DNA from: an uncultured Planctomycetota bacterium
GTDB taxonomy: Bacteria; Planctomycetota; Phycisphaerae; SM23-33
DNA length: 64,000 bases
Direction of reading: 5' to 3'
Assembly: GCA_903892515.1 (NCBI GenBank)
Contig: CAITIS010000057.1
Coordinates: 113,627-177,626, forward strand
Below, piece after piece: positions 1-9,713 of the stretch; the stretch's first letter is position 1, and every line of letters starts with the position of its first letter. A program made the position numbers and the translations under genes. The notes under the pieces are model-generated. The model made no database searches, had not been told where the DNA came from, and saw nothing but the letters and a program-made list of their open reading frames with translations.

Positions 1-1
1 A

Positions 2-751
2 ACGCTGGCGTGCGCCTTGGGCAAGGTCTACACCTTCGGACCGACCTTCCGGGCCGAGAATTCCAACACGCCGCGGCACCTGGCCGAGTTCTGGATGGTC
101 GAGCCCGAGGTGGCCTTTAATGACCTGCGCGACAACGCCGACCTGGCCGAGGCGTTTTTGAAGCACATCTTCCGCCACGTGCTGGAGCATTGCCGGGCCG
201 ACATGGAGTTCTTCAACGAACGGATCGACAACACGGTGATCGCCACGCTCGAGGGCATCGTCGCCAGTGACTTTGAGCGGCTGACGTATACGCAGGCGAT
301 GGAAATCCTGACCAAGGCCGACAAGACGTGGGAGTTTCCGCCGGCCTGGGGGCGCGACTTGCAGACCGAGCATGAGCGCTTCCTGACCGAGCAGACCTTC
401 AAGAAGCCCGTAATCGTGACGGACTACCCCAGCACGATCAAGCCCTTCTACATGCGGCTGTCCGACGACGGCAAGACCGTCGCAGCCATGGACGTGCTGG
501 TGCCCAAGATTGGCGAGATCATCGGCGGCAGCCAGCGTGAAGAACGGCTGGACGTGCTGGAGCGGCGGATGCGCCAGAGCAACCTGGACCCGGCGAATTA
601 CTGGTGGTACGTGGACCTGCGTCGCTACGGCAGCGTGCCGCACGCGGGCTTTGGGCTGGGGCTGGAGCGCACGGTGCAATTCGTGACGGGCATGGCCAAC
701 ATCCGCGACGTGATCCCGTTCCCGCGCACGCCGCGCTTGGCCGAGTTCTGA
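2..751 (+). CDS. asnS: Asparaginyl-tRNA synthetase, C-terminal part (cut by window edge)
   Basis: The reading frame is open from the first bases, so the N-terminal half (anticodon-binding OB fold) lies outside the window. The 249 residues seen are the class II catalytic core. Motif 2 is visible as [19 protein letters not shown] and motif 3 as [16 protein letters not shown], followed by the AsnRS ending [11 protein letters not shown]. The segment [12 protein letters not shown] also fits AsnRS rather than AspRS. The enzyme charges tRNA-Asn with asparagine in the cytoplasm. The stop is a TGA at 749-751. No operon partner is visible downstream, where a repeat-bearing spacer follows. Confidence 0.95.
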   Translation, partial: TLACALGKVYTFGPTFRAENSNTPRHLAEFWMVEPEVAFNDLRDNADLAEAFLKHIFRHVLEHCRADMEFFNERIDNTVIATLEGIVASDFERLTYTQAMEILTKADKTWEFPPAWGRDLQTEHERFLTEQTFKKPVIVTDYPSTIKPFYMRLSDDGKTVAAMDVLVPKIGEIIGGSQREERLDVLERRMRQSNLDPANYWWYVDLRRYGSVPHAGFGLGLERTVQFVTGMANIRDVIPFPRTPRLAEF

Positions 752-1114
752 AACGGCATTGGCCACAGGTGTCACAGATATATACCGAAATGTGCATCCA
801 TACATGTCCGCGGCATTCTTTTAAGCCCGAAGGGCTTGAACAGTCCAGCCCAGGGCAGAGCGCAGCGGCGCCCTGGGTTGCGGGGATGTGATGATTCCAG
901 CCCTGTAGGGGCGGGACAGCGCTTTGCCTCTGGCGCCCTTGCAGGGCTGGGGTGTGTAACGCATCTTTACCTGGGGCGTTGCCCCAGGCTGTAGTCTCTC
1001 AGCCCTTCGGGCTGCACGGCCAATCTGACCAAGGGAATCTTCGATGCCAGCGGCCAAATGCCAAGCTCAGGACCGCCGGCGCGTTTGCGGTAGTGATTTG
1101 CGCAAAACGCGCCG
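752..1114. repeat. Intergenic spacer with palindromic repeat family C
   Basis: No gene is seen here. From about 826 to 1020 there are short palindromic pieces: AGCCCGAAGGGCT-type, CCAGCCCAGGGC...GCCCTGGGTTG, and CCCTGTAGGGGCGGGACAG with GCGCCCTTGCAGGG. Close relatives occur at about 31590-31740 and 34390-34585, so this is a dispersed intergenic repeat family. The paired arms could form RNA hairpins. Confidence 0.6.
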
Positions 1115-1143
1115 TTACCGCGCATCCCCACCCCATCTATAAT
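1115..1143 (+). promoter_or_regulatory. Candidate sigma-70-type promoter for the dockerin/PEP-CTERM gene
   Basis: TTACCG (1115-1120), a 17-nt spacer and a perfect TATAAT (1138-1143). The start codon follows 32 nt after the -10 box and is preceded by AAGGAG. The -35 box is weak. Confidence 0.5.
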
Positions 1144-1175
1144 GGGGCCACACGTTGTCAGGAAAAGGAGTCCCC

Positions 1176-2966
1176 ATGAAGCCCATATGTCGCTCTGTGA
1201 TGATCGTGCTGGCGTTGGCGTTAATGGCTGCGTCTTGCCCTGCCGCCGATTGGGCCTACCAGGGCGGTGATCCGGGGTACACGAAGTATGCTTCGGACAA
1301 CATCCTGGCCAACGGCTCGTTCCAGCAAATCTATTCCAAGCGTTTCTATTCCAAGTTCAGCGCTGACATCAATCCCAACTACAACTTCTCTACCGGCGTA
1401 CTGGTCCGCAACGGCCAGGCGTGGGTCATCAGCAACGATGCGGTAGACAGCGGCAACTGGTACTCGCCCGTGGTGGCCACCAAGTTCGACTGGGCCACCG
1501 GCACGACCATTACGCATAGCAACCTGCCCAGCTACGGAGGCGTGAGCAGCCCGTACATCTTCCATCCCAACGAAAACAGCGGTGAACTTGACTCGAACCA
1601 TTGCAATTTTCCGGCGCTGTGGGCGCCGGATGGCCGCATCTACGCCCGGCGCGGCGGCGATCAGCGCTGCGTAGGCGCGATGGATCAGAACACGGGCACC
1701 TGGACGGTCCTGCCGTATGACGGAGCGTCCAATCAGGCCAACGGGTACGACGCGGAGGCCTTCATCAACTGGTACGGCGACAAGCTGCTGTATTTCGGCG
1801 GCTATGCGGGCGGGCCCTGGCCATGTTCGGCCTGCGACGTCTCCGCGGCCGCCTGGGCCAACGGAACCCAGGGCGCATACAGCTTCGGCATCGTCAACGC
1901 CTCCCCCTGTCACCATCTTGGTGTTTGGTCGATCGACGAGTATCGGGCCGGCGACATCCCCAAGGCCGGCTCAAACGTGGCCGTCATCTCCTCCTGGTCC
2001 ATTGATCCGGCCACCTCTGCCACCACCATGTACGTGACGGCCACTGATCTGACCACACATGCGCAGGCCTGGACCAAGAACTACGCCACCAATACCTGCG
2101 GCAATATGGGACACTGCGTTACCAGCGATTACTGGCGTTTCGTGGCCACTGGAGACGGTAAGTACATCTACTACGTCCGTAACGCCGGTCTGACGCAGTT
2201 GCACATCGACAACATCGCCACGGGCGATCAGATCGCTTCGCTGCCCCTGGCCGTCCTCTCTGATCCTCTCATGGCCTATAGTAACAACTACGTGTACATT
2301 GCCGGGGCCAAGGAGCAGATGAAGATCGATGCCACCACCGGCGCGATCGTGTGGCGCAAGACCACCAGTTTTTCCAGCGACTCGGGCTACACGATCACCC
2401 AGAATAACCCGGCGGGGCAACCATTCTTGGATGCGGCGTATCGGCCAGTGGTGCTGACGAATGACACCATGTGGTGGGTGGATGGCTCGACCACGAATTC
2501 CGGCCACCTCATCGGCATGTCCACGGCCGATGGCACGATCGTCCAGAACATCGACCTGGCGGCGATGGTGATCGCGAAGAACCCCAACGAGCGGCTGATT
2601 GCCGTCAATGACGTCATGGACGCCAACGGCAAGCTGGGCGTGCTGCTGGACATTGGCGACGTGACCGATCCGCACTACACCGACGGCAGCAATAAGATCA
2701 AGTACCAGGATCTGTACCTGTTCGGCTCGCGCTTGCCCGGCGATGCCAACAGCGACGACAAAGTGACCTTCGCTGACTACATCCTGCTGGAGTTGAACTT
2801 TGGCTACAGCGGCAGCTGGGCGCAAGGCGACTTCAACGGCGACGGCATCGTCAACTTCAAGGACTACATCATCCTGGAAGCCAATTTTGGCAAGAGCGTT
2901 CCCGAGCCGGCGACGGCGTCGCTACTGGCCGCCAGCGGCTTGACGATACTGCGGGGGCGGAAGTAA
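1176..2966 (+). CDS. Secreted beta-propeller-like protein with dockerin and PEP-CTERM tail
   Basis: The protein has 596 residues. The ATG at 1176 is chosen because AAGGAG sits just upstream and a signal peptide follows directly (hydrophobic core VMIVLALALMAAS, likely cleavage after CPA). The body has PQQ/propeller-like pieces, for example KIDATTGAIVW. Near the C-terminus lie two EF-hand-like dockerin repeats, GDANSDDKVTFADYILLEL and GDFNGDGIVNFKDYIILEA, then VPEPATASLLAASG and a basic end RGRK, which is a PEP-CTERM sorting signal. A colinear paralogue is encoded at 9714-11462 on the other strand. Family knowledge: PEP-CTERM proteins are exported and processed by an exosortase, and planctomycete dockerins are common on extracellular proteins. 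The substrate or ligand is unknown. Confidence 0.8.
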   Translation: MKPICRSVMIVLALALMAASCPAADWAYQGGDPGYTKYASDNILANGSFQQIYSKRFYSKFSADINPNYNFSTGVLVRNGQAWVISNDAVDSGNWYSPVVATKFDWATGTTITHSNLPSYGGVSSPYIFHPNENSGELDSNHCNFPALWAPDGRIYARRGGDQRCVGAMDQNTGTWTVLPYDGASNQANGYDAEAFINWYGDKLLYFGGYAGGPWPCSACDVSAAAWANGTQGAYSFGIVNASPCHHLGVWSIDEYRAGDIPKAGSNVAVISSWSIDPATSATTMYVTATDLTTHAQAWTKNYATNTCGNMGHCVTSDYWRFVATGDGKYIYYVRNAGLTQLHIDNIATGDQIASLPLAVLSDPLMAYSNNYVYIAGAKEQMKIDATTGAIVWRKTTSFSSDSGYTITQNNPAGQPFLDAAYRPVVLTNDTMWWVDGSTTNSGHLIGMSTADGTIVQNIDLAAMVIAKNPNERLIAVNDVMDANGKLGVLLDIGDVTDPHYTDGSNKIKYQDLYLFGSRLPGDANSDDKVTFADYILLELNFGYSGSWAQGDFNGDGIVNFKDYIILEANFGKSVPEPATASLLAASGLTILRGRK

Positions 2967-2998
2967 CCAGCTGCACGGGTGAGTGATCGACTTGATTG

Positions 2999-3030
2999 CG
3001 CGGGCGGTCCGCTGGGCCGCCCGTTTCTTT
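2999..3030 (+). terminator. Intrinsic terminator after the PEP-CTERM gene
   Basis: The arms CGGGCGG (3001-3007) and CCGCCCG (3017-3023) form a GC-rich stem over a 9-nt loop. TTTCTTT (3024-3030) follows directly. It lies about 33 nt after the stop codon and before the uvrB promoter. Confidence 0.75.
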
Positions 3031-3060
3031 GCCCGGCATGTGACGGCGCGTCGCTCGTGC

Positions 3061-3066
3061 TATAAT
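3061..3066 (+). promoter_or_regulatory. Candidate -10 box of uvrB
   Basis: Perfect TATAAT, 53 nt before the uvrB ATG. No convincing -35 hexamer is seen; TGTGAC at 3039-3044 with a 16-nt spacer is the nearest. No LexA-type operator was recognised. Confidence 0.4.
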
Positions 3067-3119
3067 CGCTGGCTTAGCCGAACGGGCTTAAGGCCATCGG
3101 CGATAGTAACGAGTGACCA

Positions 3120-5186
3120 ATGCCGAAGTTTGAAGTCTTATCCCCGATGAAGCCCGCCGGCGATCAGCCGCAGGCCATTGAGAAACTGGCCGCCAAGATC
3201 AAGGCCGGCGACCCGTACAGTGTGCTGCTGGGCGTGACCGGCTCGGGCAAGACCTTCACCATGGCCAACGTCGTCCAGGCCATCCAGCGCCCGACGCTCG
3301 TCATCAGCCACAACAAAACGCTGGCCGCCCAACTGTACGAGGAGCTGAAGGAACTCTTCCCCAAGAACGCGGTCGAATACTTCGTCAGCTACTACGACTA
3401 TTACCAGCCCGAGGCGTACATCGCGGCCCGGGACATCTACATTGAAAAGGACTCCTCGCGCAACGACGACCTGGACCGGCTGCGGCTCTCGGCCACTGCC
3501 AGCCTGTCGTCGCGGCGTGACGTCGTCATCGTCGCGTCCGTCTCGTGCATCTTCGGCCTGGGCAAGCCCGAAGAGTACCAGAAGATGATGGTGACCATTC
3601 GCCGGGGCGTGACCTTTGAGCGCGACGAGCTGCTCAAGGGGCTGATCAACATCAACTACGAACGCAACGACATGGACTTCAAACGCGGCACGTTCCGCGT
3701 GCGCGGCGACACGGTCGAGATTTACCCCGCGTACGAACAGTTCGGCTACCGGGTGGAGATGTTTGGCGACCAGATCGACGCCATCCACCTCATCCATCCC
3801 ACCACCGGCGAGAGCCTGAGCACGACCGACCAGGCGTTCATCTTCCCGGCTGTGCATTACGTGGCGCCCGAAGACACCATCCAGCGGGCCATTGGCCAGA
3901 TTCGCGAAGAGCTGGAAATGCGGCTGATTCACTTTCGCAATCAGGGCAAGCTGCTGGAGGCGCAGCGCCTGGCCGCCCGCACGCGCTACGACCTGGAGAT
4001 GATGGTCGAGTGCGGGTATTGCCCGGGCATCGAGAACTACAGCCGGCACCTGGATGGCCGGCAGAGCGGCGAGCGGCCTTACACGCTGCTGGACTATTTC
4101 GGCGACGATTGGCTGCTGATGATGGACGAATCGCACGTGACCATTCCGCAGCTCAAGGCCATGTACAACGGCGACCGCAGCCGAAAGGAAGTGCTGGTCG
4201 AGCACGGCTTCCGCCTGCCCTCGGCCATGGACAATCGGCCGCTGAAGTTCGAGGAGCTTCAGAAGATATGGAAGCAGGTGGTGTTCGTCTCGGCCACGCC
4301 CGGGCCGTTCGAACTGGGCCTGACCGGCGGCGAGGTGGTCGAGCAGATCATCCGGCCGACGGGGCTGGTGGACCCGGCGATTGAAGTCCGCCCGGCCTCG
4401 GGCCAGGTGACCGACCTGATGGCGGAGATTAAGAAGCGCGTGGCCAAGGGCGAGCGGACGCTGATTACCACGCTGACCAAGCGGCTGGCGGAAGACTTGT
4501 CCGAGTACATCCGCCAGGAAGGGCCGCGCTGCAAGTACCTGCATAGCGAGATCGAGACGTTGGAGCGGGTGGAGATTCTGCGCGACCTGCGGCTGGGCGA
4601 GTTCGACGTGCTGGTGGGCGTGAACCTGCTGCGCGAAGGCCTGGACTTGCCCGAGGTCTCGCTGGTGGCGATCCTCGATGCCGACAAGGAAGGCTTCCTG
4701 CGCAGCGAGACATCGTTGATTCAGACCATTGGCCGGTGCGCCCGCAACGTCAACGCCACGGTGATTCTGTACGGCGACAAAGTCACCGACTCGATGCGGC
4801 GGGCCATCGACGAAACCGACCGGCGCCGCACGGCCCAGTTGGCGTACAATGTCGAGAACAACATCACGCCCCATACGATTCAGAAGGCCATTCGCTCCAC
4901 TTTGGCCGACCAGTTTGCGGCCCATCGGATCGCGCGTGAGGCCATCTCCGCCAGCGAGGATGAGTATGACCGCACCGCGCTGATCACGGAGATGGAGGTG
5001 GATATGCTGGAGGCGGCTGAGGCGCTGGAGTTTGAAAAGGCGGCCATGCTGCGCGACCGCATCAAGCTGCTCCAGGCCAAGGAGGCCGGCGAGGAACCCT
5101 CGTCTTCGGCCAAGCCCCAGGGCGTTCAGCTCAAGGCCAAGGACAAGGCGAGAATGAAGCGCACCGGCCGCAGGGAACAGGCATGA
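3120..5186 (+). CDS. uvrB: Excinuclease ABC subunit B
   Basis: UvrB is the damage-verification helicase-like subunit of nucleotide excision repair. It is loaded by UvrA and recruits UvrC. The 688 residues match the usual length. Walker A GVTGSGKT lies at about 38-45. The DNA-clamping beta-hairpin region [19 protein letters not shown] lies at about 87-105. The DEAD-like box is DESH (in [13 protein letters not shown]). Helicase motifs V/VI are in [19 protein letters not shown] and [10 protein letters not shown]. The C-terminal UVR domain ([20 protein letters not shown]), which contacts UvrC, is present. The gene stands alone between a terminator upstream and a repeat-filled spacer downstream. 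Confidence 0.97.
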   Translation: MPKFEVLSPMKPAGDQPQAIEKLAAKIKAGDPYSVLLGVTGSGKTFTMANVVQAIQRPTLVISHNKTLAAQLYEELKELFPKNAVEYFVSYYDYYQPEAYIAARDIYIEKDSSRNDDLDRLRLSATASLSSRRDVVIVASVSCIFGLGKPEEYQKMMVTIRRGVTFERDELLKGLININYERNDMDFKRGTFRVRGDTVEIYPAYEQFGYRVEMFGDQIDAIHLIHPTTGESLSTTDQAFIFPAVHYVAPEDTIQRAIGQIREELEMRLIHFRNQGKLLEAQRLAARTRYDLEMMVECGYCPGIENYSRHLDGRQSGERPYTLLDYFGDDWLLMMDESHVTIPQLKAMYNGDRSRKEVLVEHGFRLPSAMDNRPLKFEELQKIWKQVVFVSATPGPFELGLTGGEVVEQIIRPTGLVDPAIEVRPASGQVTDLMAEIKKRVAKGERTLITTLTKRLAEDLSEYIRQEGPRCKYLHSEIETLERVEILRDLRLGEFDVLVGVNLLREGLDLPEVSLVAILDADKEGFLRSETSLIQTIGRCARNVNATVILYGDKVTDSMRRAIDETDRRRTAQLAYNVENNITPHTIQKAIRSTLADQFAAHRIAREAISASEDEYDRTALITEMEVDMLEAAEALEFEKAAMLRDRIKLLQAKEAGEEPSSSAKPQGVQLKAKDKARMKRTGRREQA

Positions 5187-5600
5187 ATTGCAGATTGGTA
5201 ACGCGAGCTTTGTCCGCTGGGCCGGGTAGAGCCGTGTAACAGGCCCCCGCTTCAGCGGGGGTAAACCGAGCCCATCCACCGCGTTTTTCAGCCCGTTTCA
5301 ACGGGCTTGCATGGCTCGGCTTTAGCCAATTGCCTGAAGGCACGACTCCAAGCCCGCTGAAGCGGGCTGACACAGTAGGGCGGCTACACTGTACCCCTGC
5401 TGAAGCAGGGGCCTGCTACACGACAAAGGCAACGCCTTGCCGGAAGCGGTGTCATGCCGGAGACGGTGCCTTACCAGGAACGTCTCCGCGTCAGAAACAT
5501 CGCGTTGACAGAGACAGTGTTCTTCCAGAAGGACAGTCAGGCGCCGAACTTCGCACGACCTACTTCGCACTAGCACATTGCACCTGCTACTTCGCCTTTA
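5187..5600. repeat. Intergenic spacer with four tetraloop palindromes
   Basis: No gene is seen. Four perfect short palindromes share a TTCA or TGAA loop: CCCCCGC/GCGGGGG at 5244-5261, AGCCCGT/ACGGGCT at 5290-5307, AGCCCGC/GCGGGCT at 5351-5368, and CCCCTGC/GCAGGGG at 5394-5411. The arms differ in sequence but not in design, as expected of mobile or structurally selected hairpins. Confidence 0.6.
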
Positions 5601-5613
5601 CGCCTGCCGCGTA

Positions 5614-5619
5614 TATAAT
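5614..5619 (+). promoter_or_regulatory. Candidate -10 box giving a leaderless transcript
   Basis: Perfect TATAAT, only 6 nt before the ATG at 5626. With a normal -10 to start-site distance, transcription would begin at or within a base or two of the start codon. There is no Shine-Dalgarno sequence. The -35 is weak (TTCGCC, 17-nt spacer). Confidence 0.5.
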
Positions 5620-5625
5620 GCCGCC

Positions 5626-6657
5626 ATGATACCTGCCGGCATTGCCAAGCTCATTCACAAGGCCGTCAGCCAGAAGGCGGCGGACATTCACATTTGCGCG
5701 GGCGCGCCGATCATGTTCCGCATGGGCAAGGACCTGATGCCCTCCACCAGCGGCAACGTGACGCCCGAACTGGCTGAACGCATGGCCAGGGAACTGCTGA
5801 CGCCCGAGCAGTTCGCCGTGCTCAAGGAGCAGTTCGACTATGACTTGATGGTCTCTGATGAGCACGGGCGCTACCGCATCAACGCCAGCATATGCGATCA
5901 GTCGGTCAGCCTGGTCATCCGCATCCTGCCCGAAGAGTCCAAGAGCTTGGACGATCTCAAGCTGCCCAGCGTGATAAAGTACCTGGCCAACCAGACCAAG
6001 GGCATGGTGCTGATTACCGGCTCGACCAGCCAGGGCAAAACTTCGACCATGTCGGGCATCATCAACGAGATCAACACGCACCAGCGCCGGCACGTGATTA
6101 CCATCGAAGACCCCATCGAGTCGATGCACGTCAGCAAGCTCTCGCTCATTCGCCAGCGCGAAGTGGGGCGCGACACCAAGACCTTTTACTCTGGGCTGCG
6201 TGCGGCCTTGCGGCAGGACCCCGACGTCATCGCCATCGGCGAGATGCGCGACTACGAGACGATCAAGATTGCATTGACCGCGGCCGAGACCGGCGTGCTG
6301 GTGCTTTCCACCCTGCACATCATCTCGATTGACAAGCTCATCGAGCGGCTGCTGAGTTACGCGCCGTCGGACGATGAAGGCCACATGCGTTACCTGCTGG
6401 CCGATGCGATCCAGGGCGTGGTGCACCAGGAACTGCTGCCCACGACTACGGGCGGCAAGCGAGTGGCCTGCGAGGTGCTGGTGTCCAACGACGCGGTGCG
6501 GAACGTGATTCGCCGGCGCGACTCGTTCCTGCTGCGGAACATCATCCACACCGGCGGCAAGTTCGGCATGGTCTCGATGAAGCAGTCGATCACCGAGTTG
6601 CTGGACGAAGGGGCCATTTCGCCCGAAGTGGCCGAAGCGGTGATGGTGAACTACTGA
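5626..6657 (+). CDS. PilT-like type IV pilus retraction ATPase (first copy)
   Basis: The 343 residues fit the PilT branch of the secretion ATPase superfamily, hexameric cytoplasmic motors that disassemble pilin filaments. Walker A is GSTSQGKT at 132-139, departing from the usual GPTGSGKS but keeping GxxxxGKT. The Asp box HVITIEDPIE, Walker B region RQDPDVIAIGEMRD and a His-box region (STLHI) are present. The AVRNVIRR segment matches the PilT AIRNLIRE signature. No Zn tetracysteine is seen, unlike PilB. The start is the ATG at 5626; an upstream in-frame ATG at 5578 would place the -10 box inside the gene. The stop overlaps the next start by one base, so the two are translationally coupled. Confidence 0.88.
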   Translation: MIPAGIAKLIHKAVSQKAADIHICAGAPIMFRMGKDLMPSTSGNVTPELAERMARELLTPEQFAVLKEQFDYDLMVSDEHGRYRINASICDQSVSLVIRILPEESKSLDDLKLPSVIKYLANQTKGMVLITGSTSQGKTSTMSGIINEINTHQRRHVITIEDPIESMHVSKLSLIRQREVGRDTKTFYSGLRAALRQDPDVIAIGEMRDYETIKIALTAAETGVLVLSTLHIISIDKLIERLLSYAPSDDEGHMRYLLADAIQGVVHQELLPTTTGGKRVACEVLVSNDAVRNVIRRRDSFLLRNIIHTGGKFGMVSMKQSITELLDEGAISPEVAEAVMVNY

Positions 6658-8441
6658 TGAGCATCCTGGTCTTCTGTGCCAATCCGGAGTGCGGCGACCT
6701 GCTGACGATTCCCGAGACGGCGGCGGGGCGCGAGGTCCGCTGTCCGGTGTGCGGCTTCGTGCAGCGCATTCCCGCCGATGCGGCCCAGAAGAAGCCCGCC
6801 GGCGCAGCTTCGTCACAGGAGTTTCAGGGGCAGGCCGCACCTGCGACGCCGCTAGCGGACAAGCCCAAAGCGGCGTCCGCGCCGGAGCCTGCGGACAAGC
6901 ACAAGGCGAGTTCCGCGCCGTCTCCCACAGCACCCGCGCCGCGATCCCAAGCTCCCGTGGCGGCGGACCCCGAAAAGGAAACCGCCCCCTCTGTTCCCGC
7001 TGTCCCTGTCGCTCCAGTTGCTCCCGCTGCTTCGCCGCTTGCGGCATCGCAGCGAGATTCCAATTCGCAACCAGCGCCTGTGCAAAAACCTCCTCGCGCC
7101 AAGCCCAAGCCTGCTCCTGTTAAGCCCAAGCCCGTCGCGGTCGAGTCGAAGGCTTCCGACCGGGAGACGTTGGCTGCGTCGGGCGCGGAGTCGCCCGAGC
7201 TGGCCCAGAACGAGTCGGCCTGGGAGGACACGGGCCTGCTGCCCGCTGGGCTGGCCCCGGCCAAGAGCCCCGTGAGCAAAGCTGCCGACATGTCGCCGGC
7301 GCTGAAGGCCAGGCTCTCGGGGCGACGCCAAGCCGACGTCGAGCAGGACGAAGAGGCCGCTCTGCACGAGGGCGACTGGAAGGCCCTGCTGCTGCATCTC
7401 AAACGCGGGCCCAGCGACCTGCTCGACCAGCACCACTCCTCGGCCTTGCTGGTGACCCTGGGCGTTCTGGGCCTGGTGGGCGGCACGGTCCTGGGCTATC
7501 GGCTGACCGGCGCGCACGTGCTGCTGGGCAGCTACGTCGGCGCGGGCATCGGCTATGCCGCGGGCGTGCTGCTGGCCTTGCTGCTGCTGCTGGCCATCGA
7601 CCAGCCCAACGCCCGGCGGATGCAGTGCCTGTACTGCGGGCAGGTTCAGCCGGCGGATGAAGAGAGCTGCCGTTACTGCGGCTGGCAAATGTACAACGTC
7701 CGCTCGTACGCCCAGCAGTGCCTGCGGGCGGGCGGTTTCGGGCTGTCGAATCTGCGGGCGGCGCTGGCGCCGATCGGGGCATTGGTGGCGGTGATTCTCA
7801 TCCACGGCAGCTATGGCTGTCCGGCCGGGGCGTACCCGGTGGCGATGGCGGACAAGGAAGTCTACTTCTCCGCCTTGGCCTGGCTGACCGGCGCGGCCAC
7901 CGTGGTGCTGTGGCTGAATCTGCTGCTCGGAGCCGTGCAGGCCAGCGTGGCCGGCGCTGATCGCGTGTCCCTGCCGGCGCGGCCGGTGACGAAGGATTCC
8001 CTCGTGCAGGCGGGCTTGGCAGCTGCGGCGTTGGTGGCATACAGCCTGCCGCTGGTGAGCTTGCCGCTGCTGCCGATGCTGCCGTTGCGTCTGGCGGCGT
8101 GGCGCAGCCCAGGCGGGCTGTTCGATTATGAGTCGCTGTTGCGACAGGCTCGGCGGCAGGGACAGGAGTTAGCCATGCTGTGGCTGATGCTGCTGCTCTG
8201 GGCGGTGGCGCTGGGCATGTCCGAGCTCGTGCTGCTGCGGGCGTATCAGTATCTGCTGGGATTGTTGACCGGCCAGAACCCGGCGCTGGCGTTGCTGTTG
8301 CAGGGCTTGGCCATGGCGGCCATGGGCGTGGCGCTGGCTGTGTTCCTGCTGGCGGCGTTCCGCTGCATCGGGCTGCTGGGGCGGCACGATCACGAATTCC
8401 TCCAGCCGCCCCAGCCGGACCTGGCCAAGCTTTTGGGATAG
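6657..8441 (+). CDS. Zinc-ribbon multi-pass membrane protein of unknown function
   Basis: The 594 residues begin with a zinc-ribbon-like motif (CANPECGD, then RCPVCG at about 28-33). A long Ala/Pro/Lys-rich linker follows to about residue 215. Next come hydrophobic segments and a second zinc ribbon, CLYCG...SCRYCGW, at about 323-341. Several further membrane segments end the protein (for example LLLALLLLLAID and VFLLAAFRCIGLLG). It is coupled to the PilT-like ATPase through a TGATG overlap, so a role beside that motor is plausible but not shown. No enzyme motif was recognised. Confidence 0.75.
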   Translation: MSILVFCANPECGDLLTIPETAAGREVRCPVCGFVQRIPADAAQKKPAGAASSQEFQGQAAPATPLADKPKAASAPEPADKHKASSAPSPTAPAPRSQAPVAADPEKETAPSVPAVPVAPVAPAASPLAASQRDSNSQPAPVQKPPRAKPKPAPVKPKPVAVESKASDRETLAASGAESPELAQNESAWEDTGLLPAGLAPAKSPVSKAADMSPALKARLSGRRQADVEQDEEAALHEGDWKALLLHLKRGPSDLLDQHHSSALLVTLGVLGLVGGTVLGYRLTGAHVLLGSYVGAGIGYAAGVLLALLLLLAIDQPNARRMQCLYCGQVQPADEESCRYCGWQMYNVRSYAQQCLRAGGFGLSNLRAALAPIGALVAVILIHGSYGCPAGAYPVAMADKEVYFSALAWLTGAATVVLWLNLLLGAVQASVAGADRVSLPARPVTKDSLVQAGLAAAALVAYSLPLVSLPLLPMLPLRLAAWRSPGGLFDYESLLRQARRQGQELAMLWLMLLLWAVALGMSELVLLRAYQYLLGLLTGQNPALALLLQGLAMAAMGVALAVFLLAAFRCIGLLGRHDHEFLQPPQPDLAKLLG

Positions 8442-8444
8442 CTC

Positions 8445-9443
8445 ATGCCGCGCCTCGCCGACCGCATCATCGAAATTCTGTACGACCGCCAAGGCCAGAG
8501 TGTCTGGCGAGATGAATTGCTGCACGTGCATTCTTCCTCTTCGCGCGGGCCCGGCGGCAGTGGTTCGGGAACAAGCGAACGCGCCGTTGAAGCGGCGTTG
8601 GAGGAGCTGGCGCAGCGGGGGCACCGAATCGAGCAGACGCCATCGGGGCTGCGCCTGGCTTGGCCAACGGTTTTGGACGCGCATCTCATTGAGCGAAACT
8701 TGCCTGCGCGGCGAATCGGCAAGCACGTGATCTGCTTTGGCGAGGTGGGCTCGACCAGCGACGTGGCCTTCGACGCGGCCGTCAAGGCATCACCGGGCGA
8801 GGCCATGGTGGTTACGGCCGAGAGCCAGAAGGCGGGCCGTGGGCGACTGGGACGCAAGTGGGTCAGCCCCGCCGGCAGCGGCATCCTGTGCAGCATTGCG
8901 CTGGCCGGTTGCCGTGCCGCCCACGAGCCGCTGACCATAGCGGCCGGGCTGGCGGTGGCCCAGGGCGTCGAAGATGCAGGCGGCGTGCATACGGAACTGG
9001 AGTGGCCCAACGACGTGGCTTGCGACGGGGCGAAACTTGCCGGCGTACTGGTGGAGGTGCGCCAACTGCTCGGCCGGGGCGTGGTCGTGATCGGGCTGGG
9101 CGTGAACGTCTCAGCGGCTCCGCCGGCAAAGTCCGTCGGCCGCAAGACAACTTGCCTGGCCGAGTGCGGCGGCCGGACGACCGACCGCATCGCAGTGCTG
9201 CGGGCGATCCTGGTGCGGATGGATTATTGGCTGACGCAGATCGAGTCAGGCGACGTCGCGTCGCTGCACGAGCAGTGGCTGCCGCGCTGCGGGATGATGC
9301 ATCAGCGGATCACCATCGAGTGCGCCGGCCAGCGCATCACCGGGAGGGTGGCGGACGTGAATCCGCTCCAGGGCCTGGTGGTGGTGGACGATGCCGGAAA
9401 AAACCACGTCCTGCCGGCCAGTAGCAGCAGCGTCGTGCGGTGA
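8445..9443 (+). CDS. birA: Biotin--[acetyl-CoA-carboxylase] ligase
   Basis: BirA makes biotinyl-AMP and transfers biotin to the carrier-protein lysine. The 332-residue protein has the biotin/ATP-binding motif GRGRLGRKW at 131-139, EWPNDV at 186-191 and the catalytic-site stretch KLAGVLVE at about 197-204. A small C-terminal domain ends LQGLVVVDDAGKNHVLP. The N-terminal about 75 residues (with ADRIIEILYDRQGQSVWRDEL) could be a winged helix as in bifunctional BirA repressors, but a Ser/Gly-rich insertion around residues 30-43 interrupts it. The start lies 3 nt after the preceding stop, so it is probably cotranscribed with the zinc-ribbon gene. Confidence 0.92.
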   Translation: MPRLADRIIEILYDRQGQSVWRDELLHVHSSSSRGPGGSGSGTSERAVEAALEELAQRGHRIEQTPSGLRLAWPTVLDAHLIERNLPARRIGKHVICFGEVGSTSDVAFDAAVKASPGEAMVVTAESQKAGRGRLGRKWVSPAGSGILCSIALAGCRAAHEPLTIAAGLAVAQGVEDAGGVHTELEWPNDVACDGAKLAGVLVEVRQLLGRGVVVIGLGVNVSAAPPAKSVGRKTTCLAECGGRTTDRIAVLRAILVRMDYWLTQIESGDVASLHEQWLPRCGMMHQRITIECAGQRITGRVADVNPLQGLVVVDDAGKNHVLPASSSSVVR

Positions 9444-9713
9444 GAGCGTCAGCACGAGGCCCGACGGGCCGGAACGATGGTAGCCGGGGGCGTAAGCCCC
9501 CGGCACCAGACCCAAACAGCAAAGCCCCGAAGGGGCGACACATGAGTAAGCCAGTGCCGCCCCTTCGGGGCTAATATAGCATAGTCCATATCCGGGGGCT
9601 CACGCCCCCGGCTACAATCGTCCCGGCCCTTCGGGCCTAAGTGCCCCGGCTACGATAATTCTGCTCTTCGGGCCTGAGTTCAGAGCCGCTGCGACGAATC
9701 TCTTCCGTTGGGG
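9444..9713. repeat. Spacer with AGCCCCGAAGGGGC-type repeats (family H)
   Basis: No gene is seen. The elements CCCGACGGGCCGG, GTAGCCGGGGGCGTAAGC, AGCCCCGAAGGGGCG and a mirrored GGGGGCTCACGCCCCCGG recur inside 9455-9660. The same set occurs at about 43559-43740. These are hairpin-forming dispersed repeats lying between two convergent genes. Confidence 0.6.

Noticed and set aside
3138..5279. A 713-codon minus-strand frame opposite uvrB
   Set aside because: Shadow of uvrB third-position GC; no motif or ribosome site.
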